64,000 nt of DNA from Campylorhamphus procurvoides (GCA_013396655.1 WBMV01008568.1:1655329-1719328), one strand, 5' to 3'; shown: positions 1 through 13,017, numbered from the stretch's first letter. Made by a program: numbers and translations. The notes: a model not told the origin generated them from the sequence alone.

Positions 1-89
1 GGATTGACTGTAATGACATTAACAAAGTGAAGCTTAAATGTAGCTACAACAGAAAAGATGTGATGCAGGTGACGCAGGTTGTGGCTGAT

Positions 90-137
90 GGTCAGACTAG
101 ATGATCTTTTCCAACTTTAATGATTCAAAGATTCTAA
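90..137 (+). repeat. CR1 LINE 3' terminal fragment
   Basis: The stretch reads GACTAGATGATCTT then TTCCAACTTTAATGATTC and AAGATTCT. This is the usual 3' end of avian CR1 elements, which finish in short ATTCTATG-like repeats. It is on the plus strand and only the last ~50 bases are recognisable; the bases before it are too diverged to assign. Confidence 0.75.
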
Positions 138-2009
138 AAAAAGCAGATTAAATGAAGTCTGAAATTCCAACAGCTAGGTCACCCCAGTTCATTGAAACCC
201 CCCAACTTATGAAGCTGAGTTATATATTTGCTGGATATGTGGCAGATGGATTCTGCTATAAGTGAACTATTGATAGACCACTCCTGCTGTTATTAAGCTG
301 AAAGCAGTATTGTTTGTCTCTGACATTTCATACCCTGTGGATTTTAATTAAATTACCATCACAGCCCTTTTAATTACCCATTTTCTTATCATATAGATTG
401 GAAGTGAGATAGGAACTACGGTGACTCACTGAGACAATACACTAATGTTCTTAGGCATTGTCTGTGAGGAAAATGGAATTTGAATCAATGCCTTTTTTCT
501 TGCCATTAAATAGACATTTGAATTTCATAAACTCTTTTCTGTAAGGAATGTCCTTGCTTTGGGAAGAGTTCCTGTGGATTCACACTTGTTTTTTGCCTGC
601 AGAGCCATCAGGAATTTTGAGTGGAATATTCAATAACAGTAATACAAAGCATGGATTACAGCCTGGGTAACATTTACCATGTCCTATGCCTCCTGTAACA
701 CTGCAATTTTAAACAGAACATAGATATTCACTTTCATACAGTAATTTGGGTCCAACTGGGTCAATAAAATTTGGAGAGAGAATGAAAAGAAGTGTAGATT
801 TTTACCTATGTAAGAATAATGAAGTAAATTCACAAATGATTGAAGTACAGGACACTGTAGTCTCTACATCTAGAAGTTTCCTTATTTTTCCAGAGGGTTA
901 TGATTTGAACACAGAGACTGAACATTTTGGAACAATCTAAGGAATTAGATACTTACATTTGATTATCAAAAAGGGATAGAACCCTGGACTTATATGAGCT
1001 TTCCTTGTAACCCAGCCTATGGATCAGCCATTGTCATTATTTTCCTATATGTTGAAGTGAATCTTCAACAATGCAGGGAGCTACTATAGGAAATGATGCT
1101 AGAAGAAACATCCACACATACCAGTGTAAGCTGGTCCAAGCTATGGCTTTCATTGGCATTGGTGGAATATTACAAAAATATAAAATCTCAGGGTCAAATT
1201 TTGTGAAAATTAAGCTTTTTGCAGAGGTTCAGGGCCCTAAGTTTACCAACAGTGTCTGTGGTCTCTTCTACCACCTTGGGGATTGACTGCCTGTGCACAG
1301 GCCAGTGCTGACATGGTGCTGCCGTGCCCAGCCTTGTACCTTGCTGATCCCAACCTGGACTTCCTGACTTGGCTTCCCAGCTTGACCTCAGACCTGCCTT
1401 GTCACTACAAATTTGTCTGGTGATCATGGACAGTTGGCCAGAACTGGTTACCATCACTAGACCTGCTCTGTGTTGCTTGTCAGGGACAATGCTGCCCTGT
1501 CTGCCTGGCTGTCACCCTCAGGTCCTGAACCACTGCCCCTTGCAGAGCAGCCAGCTCTCCCTGCTCCCCAACACACAAGTGAGATTCAGCTCAGTTTTGT
1601 TGCTTAGGCTTAGTTTATATTATTTTTTATTCTGTTAAATAAAGAAAAAATAGAATTCATTTTCCAACTTTCTGGCATGTGAAAGATCTAAAAATGAACC
1701 ACTGAGTTCTTCTTTCCATGAAGTTACAGTGAAGTAACTTTTGGTTCTGCTTTTATTACAGTGCATTTCATTATAACAATGAAATTTCACATTTTGTTGC
1801 AAAATGTATAGGTCAGCACAGGCACAAATCTGTGGTGAAGTAATTTTCACTGCTGCTTGCACAATTTTTCCTTCATAATATGTAAGAAGAAACTACAGAA
1901 AAAGCCCCAACAAACAAAAAAAACCCACATCAAACCAAAATTCAGCCAATGGAAAGCAAAAAAGGGAAGGCAACATATTTTTCTAGATAGGAAGGCAATA
2001 GCCAGAACA
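138..2009. other. Non-coding flank, no gene seen
   Basis: No convincing coding exon. An AT-rich part near 340-390 holds two TTTTAATTA homeodomain-type motifs. A GC-richer patch at about 1225-1590 repeats short GACCTG/CCTGCC-like words and looks like an old, unclassified repeat. Distal 3' UTR of the minus-strand GPR65 gene could reach into this part, but nothing proves it. Confidence 0.5.
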
Positions 2010-2011
2010 GT

Positions 2012-2415
2012 TCACAGGATCACAGAACTGTGGTTGGAAGGGACCTCAGGAAATCTCTAGTCCAGCCTTATGCTCAAAGGAAGGTCAGCTATGAGGCCAG
2101 ACCACGTTGCTCAAAGCTTCTTTCAGCTGAGTTGTAAAAAGCTCTCAGGATGGAGCACGCAGAACACCTTGGTGCAACCTGCTCCACTGCATGTCAGCCC
2201 TCATAGTTCAAAAGTTCTCCCTTAAATCAACTCTGACCCTCCTTGCTTCAAGTTATGTACACGATTTCTTGTCCCTCTTTCTATGAGCACTTGTGAACAG
2301 TTTGGCTCCATCTTCTCAATACCCTCTTTGCAGGATTGCAAGGCTGCCACTAGGTCCCTCAACATCTTCTCTTCTCCAGGCTGAACAAGCCCAGCTTCCA
2401 CAGCCTATCCAGTTC
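2012..2415 (-). repeat. Old CR1 LINE 3' fragment
   Basis: On the plus strand this reads as the reverse complement of CR1. GGTTGGAAGGGACCTCAGGAA is followed by a degraded CCACGTTGCTCAAAGC block and ends in TTCTCTTCTCCAGGCTGAAC. The order of blocks and the closing CAGGCTGAAC motif match the CR1 3' region. Divergence is high and several consensus blocks are shortened, so it is an old copy. Open frames here are by-products of the repeat. Confidence 0.85.
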
Positions 2416-3934
2416 CCATTTCAGAATGTGCAATTTATTGAAAGTATAAATAGACACAAACAGAAACTCATGAAAACTATAGAAGTGCTCTTTATAATGG
2501 AGACATTTTTAATTTACACACAGAGGGATGTTCTCATAAGAAATGTCTTATTGCTTGTGACCACTGTATGCACATACTTTGTATACAATGCCAGACCTAG
2601 TAGTGCACCGAAAAGTGATAGTTAAAATCTTTCCGCTACACAGACTTGCTAGAAGGGGATTTTTTTATTATTATTGTTTTTTTTTTTAATGGAAAGAAAG
2701 AGTCTTTCCCTCTGAAACTGAAAAACCACTATTACCAAATATTCTTCCTGGCAATTGAACCAAAGCAAAAAGATAGTGAGAGGAGAAAAAAAAGAAACTT
2801 TCCATCATGTTTTAACTCTTTTCAGGGAGTCAAGTGCCTGCTGCTTCTGGGGCCCGTGCAGCAACGAGTCCCTGAATTAACAGCTGCATTTTTGATTTGT
2901 GCTAACACAACTCTTTCAAAATGTGGATTATTTTGCTTCAATTCTTATTGTTTGTTGACACATTTGTGTTCTTTGCTGGTTTGTCAGTTTTGCTGGTTGG
3001 CTTGCTGCTTAATTTTTTTAAAATTGGCAGACTGAGAGCCCTGAAACCTCTAACTGAGGGCTTCAGGTGCAGGTAAGTAAATGGATATAAACCTTGCTTT
3101 ATTGACTCTGAAAATGTAACCACACTCCAGATTTCAGTCATAATAAGCAAGTCTAAAGGCTGGCCCTTTACATTGTGAAGATGTGAAACCTCATTTTTCA
3201 ACCCTTCTCTTCCTCCCTGTATGTATCAGGGAAAGTTTCATCTGAATTAAAACAGTGGTGGCTAGAATTTGATTCTTTAAAAGCATTTGAAGTAATGAAT
3301 CTATGAATGATAATATAATGAAATTGCATAAAATATGGGTATACACTAGAACATATATTTTTCAAAGGAAACAGAAGCTGAAAAGCTTAAGAGCAGGTAA
3401 GCACCCATAGACATGAGGTAAAAAAATTTAAGAAATGGCTGATCTCAGGTGTATGCTGAAGAAGAATTTTAGTCTTCACTGAAACACAGGAACCATCATA
3501 GCAGCATAAGTTACACCATGAACTCAGAGAGAAATTTACCACACTCCCTCTGTCTGCACCTTTGTCAATCAGGACAAGAAGGACTTCGGCCTTCCTCCAG
3601 CTAAGTACATGTATGCCCACCTTGTGGGCTAGGTAGCAAGCTGCAGCAGGAGGCAGTTCTGTGAGGAATCCTCAGGACTTATGTCAACAGGTCCAGGTCA
3701 TCTTTCATGATTGTGTATGTGTTTTTCGTCATTGATTTAGGTACAACACCTGATTTAGAGATATGTGTTGATGCTCCATTGATTTCGTTGACCCTACAAT
3801 AAGTTCTTATAGGTTCCAGCTACTGTTTTTGCTAGATTGGCATCTCTGACTTTTGGGGTATTTTCTAGGTACAGACTTGAGAAGAATTTTTCTTTCTTTT
3901 CCCTCTAGGTAATCCAATTTTGCTTTGAATGCAC
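2416..3934. other. Region 3' of GPR65, possible 3' UTR
   Basis: No coding exon is seen. It lies directly downstream of the minus-strand GPR65 stop codon, so part is expected to be its 3' UTR. A minus-strand AATAAA (plus-strand TTTATT at 3098-3103), about 830 bases after the stop, is one candidate poly(A) signal; several further AT-rich copies exist upstream of it in window coordinates. Which one is used cannot be decided from sequence. Confidence 0.4.
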
Positions 3935-4975
3935 TCAGGCATTTTTGACAGTGTTCATTTCAAAGGAAGTTCTGTAGGTAATCAGTGCACTGTTTTTTGT
4001 AGCCGAACTGCATAGAGCATGGTCTTTCACTTGGTCTTCCTCATGCTTTCGTAGGCTCAAACAACACCTAAACACATTCAGAATGTCTGTTCGTGCAGTT
4101 TCACTCACAAAGCAGTAAAGAATGGGATCTGCAATGCAGTTCAAACTTGTTAAAGCCTGTGTGATTCTGTAAACCTTATACATCAACAGCAAAAGATGTG
4201 GGTCAGTGGTGGAAGGTTCTTTGATGCTGCGAATAAGCAATATAATGTGATAAGGAGTGAAGCAAATGATGAAACTAACTGCAATATTCAGAATAAGTTT
4301 CCTCACTTTTTTCTTTTCCTCATCTAGTGTGGCTTGGTTGCACTTCACTACTTGGTAGATTTTATGGTAGCAAAACACAATGATTATCAAAGGGACTAAG
4401 TACCCTGAGCATATCCGGAGCAAATTTATCTGTGCCTGCCATCCTTCCAGGGGGTATTTTTCATAACATAATGTATGATTAGTGAAATTGCAAGGATCAT
4501 TGAATACTTCTTTGTTCAGCAATATGACCATGTTCAAGATGCTTTCCAGAAGCCAAACAATTGTGCTGACAATCAATGAAAATCTTCTTGTGCGCAAGTG
4601 CTGGAACTTCAAGGGGTGAACTAATGCCAGGTACCTGTTAACAGAGATGCAAGCAAGGAACGCAGTGCTGGTGTAGAAATTCATATACATAAGGAAAGCA
4701 GAAATCTGACAAAGGAAGGCAGAAAGCCTCCAGTGATCTCCATTCCAGGCATAATCAATCCACAGAGGTAGAATCAAAGAGTACGAAAGATCAGCCAGGG
4801 ATAGGCTAAAGATGTAGACTGCTAACTCATTCTTTTTCCTCACCTGAATGCAAGATGCATAGAGGGATATGCTGTTAATGGGGATACTGATCATCATCAC
4901 AGTGCTGTACACAAATGGAAACAAATACTTATCCAGGGTGTGATCATCATGGCACTTCACAGTATTGTTGTTCAT
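3935..4975 (-). CDS. GPR65: GPR65 (TDAG8), proton-sensing G protein-coupled receptor
   Basis: Intact 346-residue class A receptor in one exon, close to the ~337 residues of human GPR65. Seven hydrophobic segments lie near residues 17-40, 51-73, 86-110, 131-152, 184-209, 225-249 and 263-289. C89 and C170 are placed for the TM3-ECL2 disulfide. The TM7 motif is DPILY (283-287), usual in this subfamily. N-glycosylation sequons are at N3, N163 and N166. Acid-sensing histidine candidates include H9, H12 and H243; the last sits in PYH and aligns with human H243. The family couples to Gs on extracellular acidification and acts in immune cells. The odd point is the TM3 motif, NRY (113-115) instead of DRY. 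The ATG has A at -3. Synteny with GALC supports the name. Confidence 0.96.
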   Translation of the reverse strand: MNNNTVKCHDDHTLDKYLFPFVYSTVMMISIPINSISLYASCIQVRKKNELAVYIFSLSLADLSYSLILPLWIDYAWNGDHWRLSAFLCQISAFLMYMNFYTSTAFLACISVNRYLALVHPLKFQHLRTRRFSLIVSTIVWLLESILNMVILLNKEVFNDPCNFTNHTLCYEKYPLEGWQAQINLLRICSGYLVPLIIIVFCYHKIYQVVKCNQATLDEEKKKVRKLILNIAVSFIICFTPYHIILLIRSIKEPSTTDPHLLLLMYKVYRITQALTSLNCIADPILYCFVSETARTDILNVFRCCLSLRKHEEDQVKDHALCSSATKNSALITYRTSFEMNTVKNA

Positions 4976-5055
4976 TGTCCACCCCGAGTAGTATCTTTGG
5001 GATTATTCCAGCCTGGATGCAATAAAATCCCCTCTCTAGTCTGATGGGTGGTCAT
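4972..5055 (-). promoter_or_regulatory. Upstream ORF overlapping the GPR65 start (ATGA)
   Basis: In the presumed 5' UTR a minus-strand ATG at 5055-5053 opens a 27-codon frame that ends in TGA at 4974-4972. That stop overlaps the receptor ATG (4975-4973) as ATGA. The upstream ATG has C at -3, a weak context, so leaky scanning or reinitiation would be needed for receptor translation. Seen directly in the sequence; any regulatory effect is inferred. Confidence 0.55.
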
Positions 5056-5096
5056 TCGTCAGTTCTTCAGGACCTGGTTGACAAGATTCCAGCCTT
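4976..5096 (-). other. GPR65: GPR65 5' UTR part of coding exon, with splice acceptor
   Basis: On the minus strand a pyrimidine tract followed by GGTAACAG ends at plus-strand 5097. This is a plausible 3' splice site that would give 121 bases of 5' UTR before the receptor ATG. Mammalian GPR65 also has a non-coding first exon spliced to a single coding exon. I could not locate the first exon. Confidence 0.5.
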
Positions 5097-8000
5097 CTGT
5101 TACCAAAGAAGAAAAATGTCAGCTATAACACTTCTGTTTGTTTTTATGGGCTTCTTGGTGTATGCTTTTTTTTAGAAGAGAGAAACTGTGTTTGTAGAAA
5201 ATTAAAGGTTTTTAACACTCCTGGAATTAGAACTGCATAGGAAGAGGAACACAAAATCTAAGGTGTCAAGGTCAGTTAGATGCAAACTTCTACAGCAGAA
5301 GAAGGACCAAGTACTTAAGACACTTCTGGGTATGGGGTGGTGTTCTGCAATCCAAGGTCTCTCTAGTGGGAGCATTGAAGGAGACCAGAAAGTGGGTCAC
5401 AAATACTGAAAATGCACTTTCTATTATTCTAGTAAGTACAGTTTGGGAACATGAATACAGCAGATTTCTTATCCCAAAAAACCTCCTCCCCTCTAAGCTA
5501 ATGGAGAGACAAGGATAGAAATACAAGGATTCAGGTACTGCTGGATATTTGGATCTGCTCAGAAGAGGACAATATGTAACTGGCATGTCTCCTTATTGCA
5601 AATTACTCTCTTGTCTCATTGCATCCTCACATATACCTGCTTCGTCTCTTCTCTTTTGTAAGCGATCATGTAAGAACTTGCCATCACTGTGCTATTCCAG
5701 AAAAACTTACTGTATGCTCCAGAAACCCTCATGTGAAAGAAACCTGGCAGGCTCTTGGGTTCCTGCATGCATAGGAGAATCTGCTGGGTGTCCCTTTCAC
5801 TCACATGAGACTCTGGGTAAAATTTTTCAATTACATTTCTTTCCTCTAAAAATTGCAGCTGCCATGCATGAGCTACAAACACATTAATAATTAAGCTTAT
5901 TTTAATCACTACCAGAGCTGTGAGTATCAACAGCTTCAACAAGAATATCCCAGTAAAATGGCAGCCCTGAACTAAAGCAGTGGGACTGGAGGAGTTGTGT
6001 GTGTGAGCCTTAGAATCATGTAGAAGAGCAGACCTTTAAGAAAGCAAGGGATTACAACCACAGTTGTGAGGCTCACAGTTGTGAGTTGTTACGTTCAGGA
6101 AATAAGAGAATGGAGAATATTTGTTGTGGTCTATTTCTACTGCCAAATATACTAACTACTTCAGAGACTGCCTATGATAACTCATCTGTGCTTCGAGCCT
6201 GGACTGCCAGCAGGGGAGGTGAAAAGGCTGAAGAATGAGTATGTTGTAAGATAGCACATCTGCAACTGTCCCCACATGGGAAAGAAATCAAACTGAAAAC
6301 AACTTGTGTGCAGAAACTTTCCCACGTGGTAAGAAAAATTCAGCATTTATGGGTTTGGTGTGCATGTTTGTGGAAATGTGGGTTTATCAGAGAAATCTAA
6401 GCAGGTTTATTTTCTCTGATGAGAGGTTATTATATGGATCTCTTGTTCGCAAAACTCCTTTCATTCTTACTGAAAGAAGAGAGTAATGACAAAACTAGTC
6501 AGAGAGCATGTATTTAATTTTTACCAGCCCCTGCTTTATTTGATCAAGTTGGTTAATTTTTCATAGTTAGAGCTAAATTAATTCCCAAGCTCTAAAGACA
6601 AGGAAAATTCTTGAGACTGACTTGCCAATTTGGTCCATTGAGGAACTTCACCTACATGGGGACTAATTAAAAAAAAAACGCGCCGTGTCTATATTTAAGG
6701 CAAATGTAAAATGTCTGCATTTCAATGTGGTTTAATAAAACCACATAGTAAAAAGGGTGTTGTAAAGCTTACCACTACAGATAAGTATCACAAATTAAAA
6801 ATCTAGCTCTAGAAATTGGATCCCAGGCTTTTGCTGACCCACTTCACATCAAAAAACAGACCAGATGAGTAAAAGATAAAATACCTACTTCTTCCTCTAA
6901 TCACATTTTAGCATCTCTTTATCTGTGACAGGTTTCTTCATGTCTAACAGGGAAATGTGCCCTTTCAGATGCACGTGTGTAATGCAGCAAGCGTATGAGG
7001 CAGTGTTTACTGGTCTCGTGACCGTGAAACTGGAATTCCTTCTCCCTCCCCCATAAACTCTTTCTCTTTTGTTAGTTGTTGTATTACAGATTCATCATCC
7101 TTACCAGCTCCCAACTTGTCTCCATATTACTCACAACAGCTTGTCTCTTTCATATCTAGTCATAGACCAACATACCAGTTTTCTCATACCACCCACCTTT
7201 TTTGCTTCAGCTTTCTCACTTTAGTTCATTGTTTCTAAAAGTTTTGCTCTGTTGATTTCACTGATCATAAGGCACTTATACTTGTTCTCAGTACTGTCTG
7301 AATAAACCACATGTTCTTTGGGGCAAGACTTTGCTTTGCTCTTCTGCCCTCTGCATTTAGGAACTAATATCTGAAGATAAAATTGGTGAATTGCAGGCTG
7401 GAACACCGAAGTTGAAATTCAAAGTAGTGAGTGGAGACCACATAAAATTTGGCATCTTGGAAAGTATTTTCTGTCCTTCATATTCATATATCATTGTACC
7501 CCATCATTTTCTTTTATTCCTAACCAGTATGTTCCTTAGTTTCTATGAACACAGCCCTGGAGGCTCTTTAACATTCCCCAGGTAATCCACGTCCCCACTT
7601 TGATGACACATTGATGGTACTTATGCAAGGACATGCTTTCAATGAGGATAATAATGAGAAGTGTGTCATTCTGTCATGTACTGATGACCTATACTTCAGT
7701 GTGTCAAAGAGCCAGCAAATGTAGCATGCCACAACACATGCTGCAGTTTCTTGCGCAGAAATATGAAAGCAGAAAGCACTGTTTTCCCTGATTAAAACAA
7801 GTTTCACTCAAATTGCATGGAGTCTTATTTCAGGGGAAGCAGTCCATATCGTACTTCCTCGCTTAGTTGTTTTTCTGATAATTAAAAGACTTTGCAATGC
7901 AAGATGATTTTGCTTACCTGAATGCATTCCCAGGTTTTCTCTCAGCTACTGAGTGTACCTGCTGGTTTTGCCCACGAGGATGGTATTGGCTTAAAGCTAT

Positions 8001-11000
8001 CCTAAAAAACAGTATTTGATAATTTTCCCCACTGAGTGTTGTAAAATAAAACCCCAATCAACCAGGAAAACCAAAACCAAACAAACAAAATCCCCAAACC
8101 CAAAAAAACTATCAAGGAATTTCTGTTTAATGATGTCTAATGATTTGACTTTCATGGTCCATAACCACTGTGACTAGTTCTGTATATTTTTGACTTTGGT
8201 ATCAATTGTGTTTCAAATGAAAAAAAATATTCTTAACAGCAATATTTTATTTTAGACACATTATTCAATTATTGTCATGGTTCCTGCCTCTGTCATTTTG
8301 CTACAGAAAACCCACTGTACAAGAATTCTGAAGAGTCAATAAGACAAAAAATATAGAGAAGTGGATTGGAAAATGTTACGCTTCAAGTAATGTATGCAAA
8401 CAAGCCTGTAAAGGAACCTTGTGAAAGTTTCAAGGAAAAAGTAGTAATTATGTATTGTATTTGTATCAATGCATTCCTACAATATCTTCTTCAGATTCAG
8501 AGAGCTTTATGTAGTTTCTCCATTGATGACATTTTGAAAGTAACAAAGTAAGTAAAAGTCAAACTTTCATAAACATAAATACATAAATACTCTTATGTGT
8601 AAACAACTTTCTAAGGAAAGAAAGGAACAATGCTATGTGAGCTAGTGCAGTAACTGCTGTGCTGGTGATACTGTATATCAACCATAAGATGGAAAGATAA
8701 ATGACTTTCTTGATTTCTTTTCTCTCTTAAAGCAATTTCAACAAAGTAAATTGCTTTGTGTTCTCAAATTAAGTTCTGTTGCCAAGTTGATTTCCTCGAG
8801 CACAAAAGACATTCTGTCGCTGATTCTTTATACCTAATGGGCAGATCTCAAAGCTGAGTTCTGAAAAACTTCACAGTTCAGGAGAGCTGGAATACACATT
8901 TCAGTAACATGGACTTTTTTGCTTAAATTGAACAGCATTTTTCCTCAAACAACACTAAATTTCACCCACGAGATTCTGTAGAGACTCAAACAGGTCTAAA
9001 GGAGTTCAGCTTTTTTAAATCGGAAATACACTTTATGGACTGTTTTATTGAGCATAAGCATTCTGTTAATGTGAGCCAATAGAAAAAAAACACAAACCCA
9101 TGTTTTTTAGGATGTCGGCCATGCACGCAATCATTATTTTGCTGTATCATTATGTTCATCATGTTTTCCTCTATGCATGCAGAAAGATGTATAAAATGTT
9201 TTCATGTATCTGGTATTTGGTATTCTAAGCAGCTACTTTTACCAGAGCTTATTTTTCTGCTAAGTTTTAAACTTTACGTATATTCACATATATAGCACTG
9301 AGTATTTTGTTAGTGCCATGAAATGAACATTAACAGAAGAGCTACTGGGACCCCCAGTGAGGCCTGAGGCACCTTTTGCAGAGACAGGACACCTCAGAAT
9401 ACTAAAAACTCACTCCCAAACACAGTTCTTCTTCATCCTTATTCCTTCTTGTAAGCATCAGGTATTTTGTTCATGGCAATACTATTACGACAAACAAAAA
9501 TCAAGCTGGCATATCTTCCCTAATTGAATCTTTTGATGTCATTTGACCCTTAGTCTAATCTTTCAGTTGTGCTGAGATTGAAATAATCTTCCTCCCAAAG
9601 AAATCTTTTACAGCCCCTTTTGTATCCTTTCTTTTTTTTGCATCATGTCAGCATCCCATTAAGGGACAGATAGGTTGAAACCTGTCCCAGAACACAGGTT
9701 GTGTATCTAACTTTTTGGATTTTGAACACTTACCTAGGCAGCCATGTGTCCTTGTGTAGAGGTTTCCCTGTTGTGCCACTGGGAGTGTAACCCGTATCTG
9801 CGTCTGAGAAAAAGTGTCTGCTTCTGCTTTATCAGATAAAAGACAGGAAGCTACACTGAGATGAGACAACAGTCACACATTTTTTTTCATCTTTCTGGCC
9901 TCCTTTTTTTTTTTTTTTTTCCCAATTCCTTTTTAATCTAAGCTTATCCATGGGGGGCAAAAAAAAAATAAAAAGGTGATATAATTACACAGAGGTATAC
10001 ACAAAAGATAGTACCAACCTTGGGAAATCTAGGAATACTTTTAGAGAGTTTTTAAAAATGTAATTGAAAATATTGCCTATTTACAATGGCAAAGTATATT
10101 TAAAACTTGTCAGCTAGGAGACTTTACATTCTGTGGAGAAACCAATCCAGAGAAATAAAATAACATGTTTTATTTGTGTTTACTACCATATGTTCAAAAT
10201 GTAGTGTCTTTTTTTTTTTTACTTAAGGACCTCACTTGCCTTGCCCTACAAATTTAAAACAGAGTCAAATAAGAATCCACCTAAGAAGAGCTCAAAAATA
10301 CATCACAATGACTTCATGCCTTTGTGCAAAAAGAATTAAGTATTTTCAGAATTTATGGGAAGATTGAGAATAGTTCTAGTAAACAAAGGATAATAGAATT
10401 TTATACACTGTGACAGGCCACATATTTATGTATTTTTATATCAGCTGAATTTGAGGTTGGATGCAGCTTTCATAGGTGTGATTATTTTAGCAAGTAATTC
10501 CACTCAAATACTCAGGTGGAAAATTTTTACATAAGCACAGCTCTCTTTCCCCTCTGTGATCAGAGTAATTTATTGTGTGAATTTTTTCATAAATTCTGTT
10601 TGGAATGATACAAGTCTTTAAAAAACTAAGTACAATTTCACTTTAAATGCACATCTGTTGGGTAACAGAAAAAACTGTCCTGTGATGATTCAGTTGCTAA
10701 GGAGAAATGAAACAGATTAACAAATTTAGAAGCTCTAAAAATCCTGACTTCCTTGAGAAAAATACCAGGCAGCTCTATAATATTTAACCACTGGATCCAG
10801 AGATTTGGTTCCTTCTCTTTTTTTCAGCCACTTTTCCATCCACATTTTTTTTTCTGATGTGCATGTTACACAAAGCCTAAATTATAAAATCATTCCATAC
10901 TTGTGCCCATTTTCAAACTGTTATCATAGCCCCCTCCAGTTTGCTGAAAGGGATGCCACTTGGTTAGATTAATTTCTAAAATAAATTTCAGTCACACATT

Positions 11001-12480
11001 CACTGTCATTGAGAGAAAAGCCATTAGGCAAAGTTTAGCACTTTCCACTTGCCTTTTCCTAACATGGCACCTACTAAGAACAGTGTCTGGTGTGCTGGTT
11101 CTGCTGTTTTGTTGAGGATTTCCACACTTTGCTGAAGAAATAACCATTCATATAATTATTAAAAATAGAGGAACATAATTGAAACATTTCCACAGTTCTT
11201 TGCTGCAACAATTGATAACGGAATGGAAAGATCAAAGGAAGTAAGAGAGATGATACATTTCATATGTTCTGGAAGTAAAGCAATATGTAAAAATCAACTC
11301 TTAACTGTGTCTATATGCAGCAATTTAATTTCTGATGTAAGCAGCAGAGTGTTTCAGGGTTTTTTTGAGATCTGGACATACACACAGGCATCTTGGAACA
11401 ACAGGTGTTCTAAGTGTTTGCTGAAATTAATGTACTATCAATAAAAAAAGAACTGAAATAGAAAAGCATTAACAGTGGAAAACTATATTATCTAGAAAAG
11501 AAGCAATGAGTAAGTCCTCAGTTACTTTACTGGATGTATTTGGGCTTACAAAGGGTCCAAATCACATGTCCTTGGGCCGTGAACATATGTGTAAAGAAAA
11601 AAAAGGTTCAAAGCAAGGTCAAGATTCTCAATGTAGAATAAAGTTCACAGTCACACCAAAACATCCTTTTCTTTCCATCAAAACGGATTCTGGGAATGTT
11701 TTTCTGTACCACCAGAAATGGTGAGGCACTCACCACAACACAGGATGCAAATATGAGTTTTGAAAAACTCACACTTTTTAGGCTCCTATGAATGAACAAG
11801 AGACTGAATTTCAGAGCTGAAGCCTTCTATGTGAAATAAATTGATGGATCAAGAAACTATCAAAATTAACCAATTAATAGTTTATGATAGTTTTGCAAAC
11901 CTTGGAGGTGTGCAAAGTTGTACAGCTGCTGGAATGAATGTGAAATAGGACGATGAGCATAATTCTACCTCTGCCACTGACTCACTGTAGCCCTGAGGAA
12001 GTCACTCTGTCCTTTGGCGTGTAATGATGATATCGTATAGCTCATTTGGGTGTGAGCAGGTTCATTAGTTAATGCTTGATATTGCTGTAAAGTGCAGAAT
12101 GTTTTGTGAGTGCTTGGTATTGTTATTTAAAAAGAAATAAACAGGAAACGTCAGCCAGGTAATGTCATCACTGAGACATTAAATCCCTAAGTGACAAGAG
12201 CCGCAGAGGCTCGAATAACAGCATTCTTTATGGATAGAAACGTGCAAAACCTGGGCTTTTCCACAGTGCCCACAGGACGTCACCCACGGCATCTCCTGGT
12301 TACTCATCCCTCCTTTAAGCACAAGAAGCATCGCCTGTGTAAAACACTGAGGTCAGCGCACAGGATGCTTCCCATTATGAATTTTTATAGGTCAATCAAG
12401 CTGATCGCCGATCTCCTGATTACTTTTCCTCAGAGCCGAATGCTTGTGTGCTGGAGTCTGAGGGAACAGGCTGGCTACCC
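5097..12480. other. Intergenic region between GPR65 and GALC
   Basis: About 7.4 kb separating two divergent genes. It should contain the GPR65 first exon and promoter, and possibly shared enhancers, but I see no coding exon and no recognisable transposon. Low-complexity tracts include a T-run at about 9906-9921 and A-rich runs at 8040-8108 and 9959-9975. Open frames at 5549-5942 overlap each other on opposite strands and resemble no known protein. Confidence 0.5.
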
Positions 12481-13017
12481 TGACGGAACCTTCTGGCGTG
12501 TGGCACAGCACCCGCTCCGCTGCTCACGCTTTGATGCGGCTGCCCCACAGCGCGCCCCTGGAGGCGTACGACAGAGGGGCTCGTTCAGTACCTCACAGCT
12601 TACACTCCACTTTCAGGGTCCCTCTCCGGGGTCCCGCTGACGCGGTCAGGCCAGCCGGGATTCCCCGGGCAGGGCGCGGGGCTGGCGCGGGGCCCGGGGC
12701 CGCTCCCCCTGCGGCGATTAAAGGTCCTTCTCACGGCGCGCTGGAATGTGCTCCTTCAAGGCGCCGACTCTTCAAGGCATTCGGCGGCAGCTTCAGAGCG
12801 GGACAAACCCAGGAAACTGGCTGCGAGTGCTGGCGAGGGCCCGCAAACGAGAGACGCACTGAGAAAGGCCATTCCTCGCCCAGGACAAGTGCCGTGCCTT
12901 GTCAGAGGCCCCGAAAAGGAGGGTCGACAAACAGGTCGGCTACGCTCTGCCCCAGCCGCAGCCACTCACGCCTCATTGCTGAACGCAATTNTCAGAGCCG
13001 CCGGCCTTCCCACACAC

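Noticed and set aside
2293..2625. 110-codon frame near 2.4 kb
   Set aside because: Its first part is CR1 repeat sequence and the rest shows no family features.
5549..5942. Overlapping ~110-codon frames on both strands upstream of GPR65
   Set aside because: No domain, no splice logic, no resemblance to known proteins; mutual antisense overlap argues for chance.
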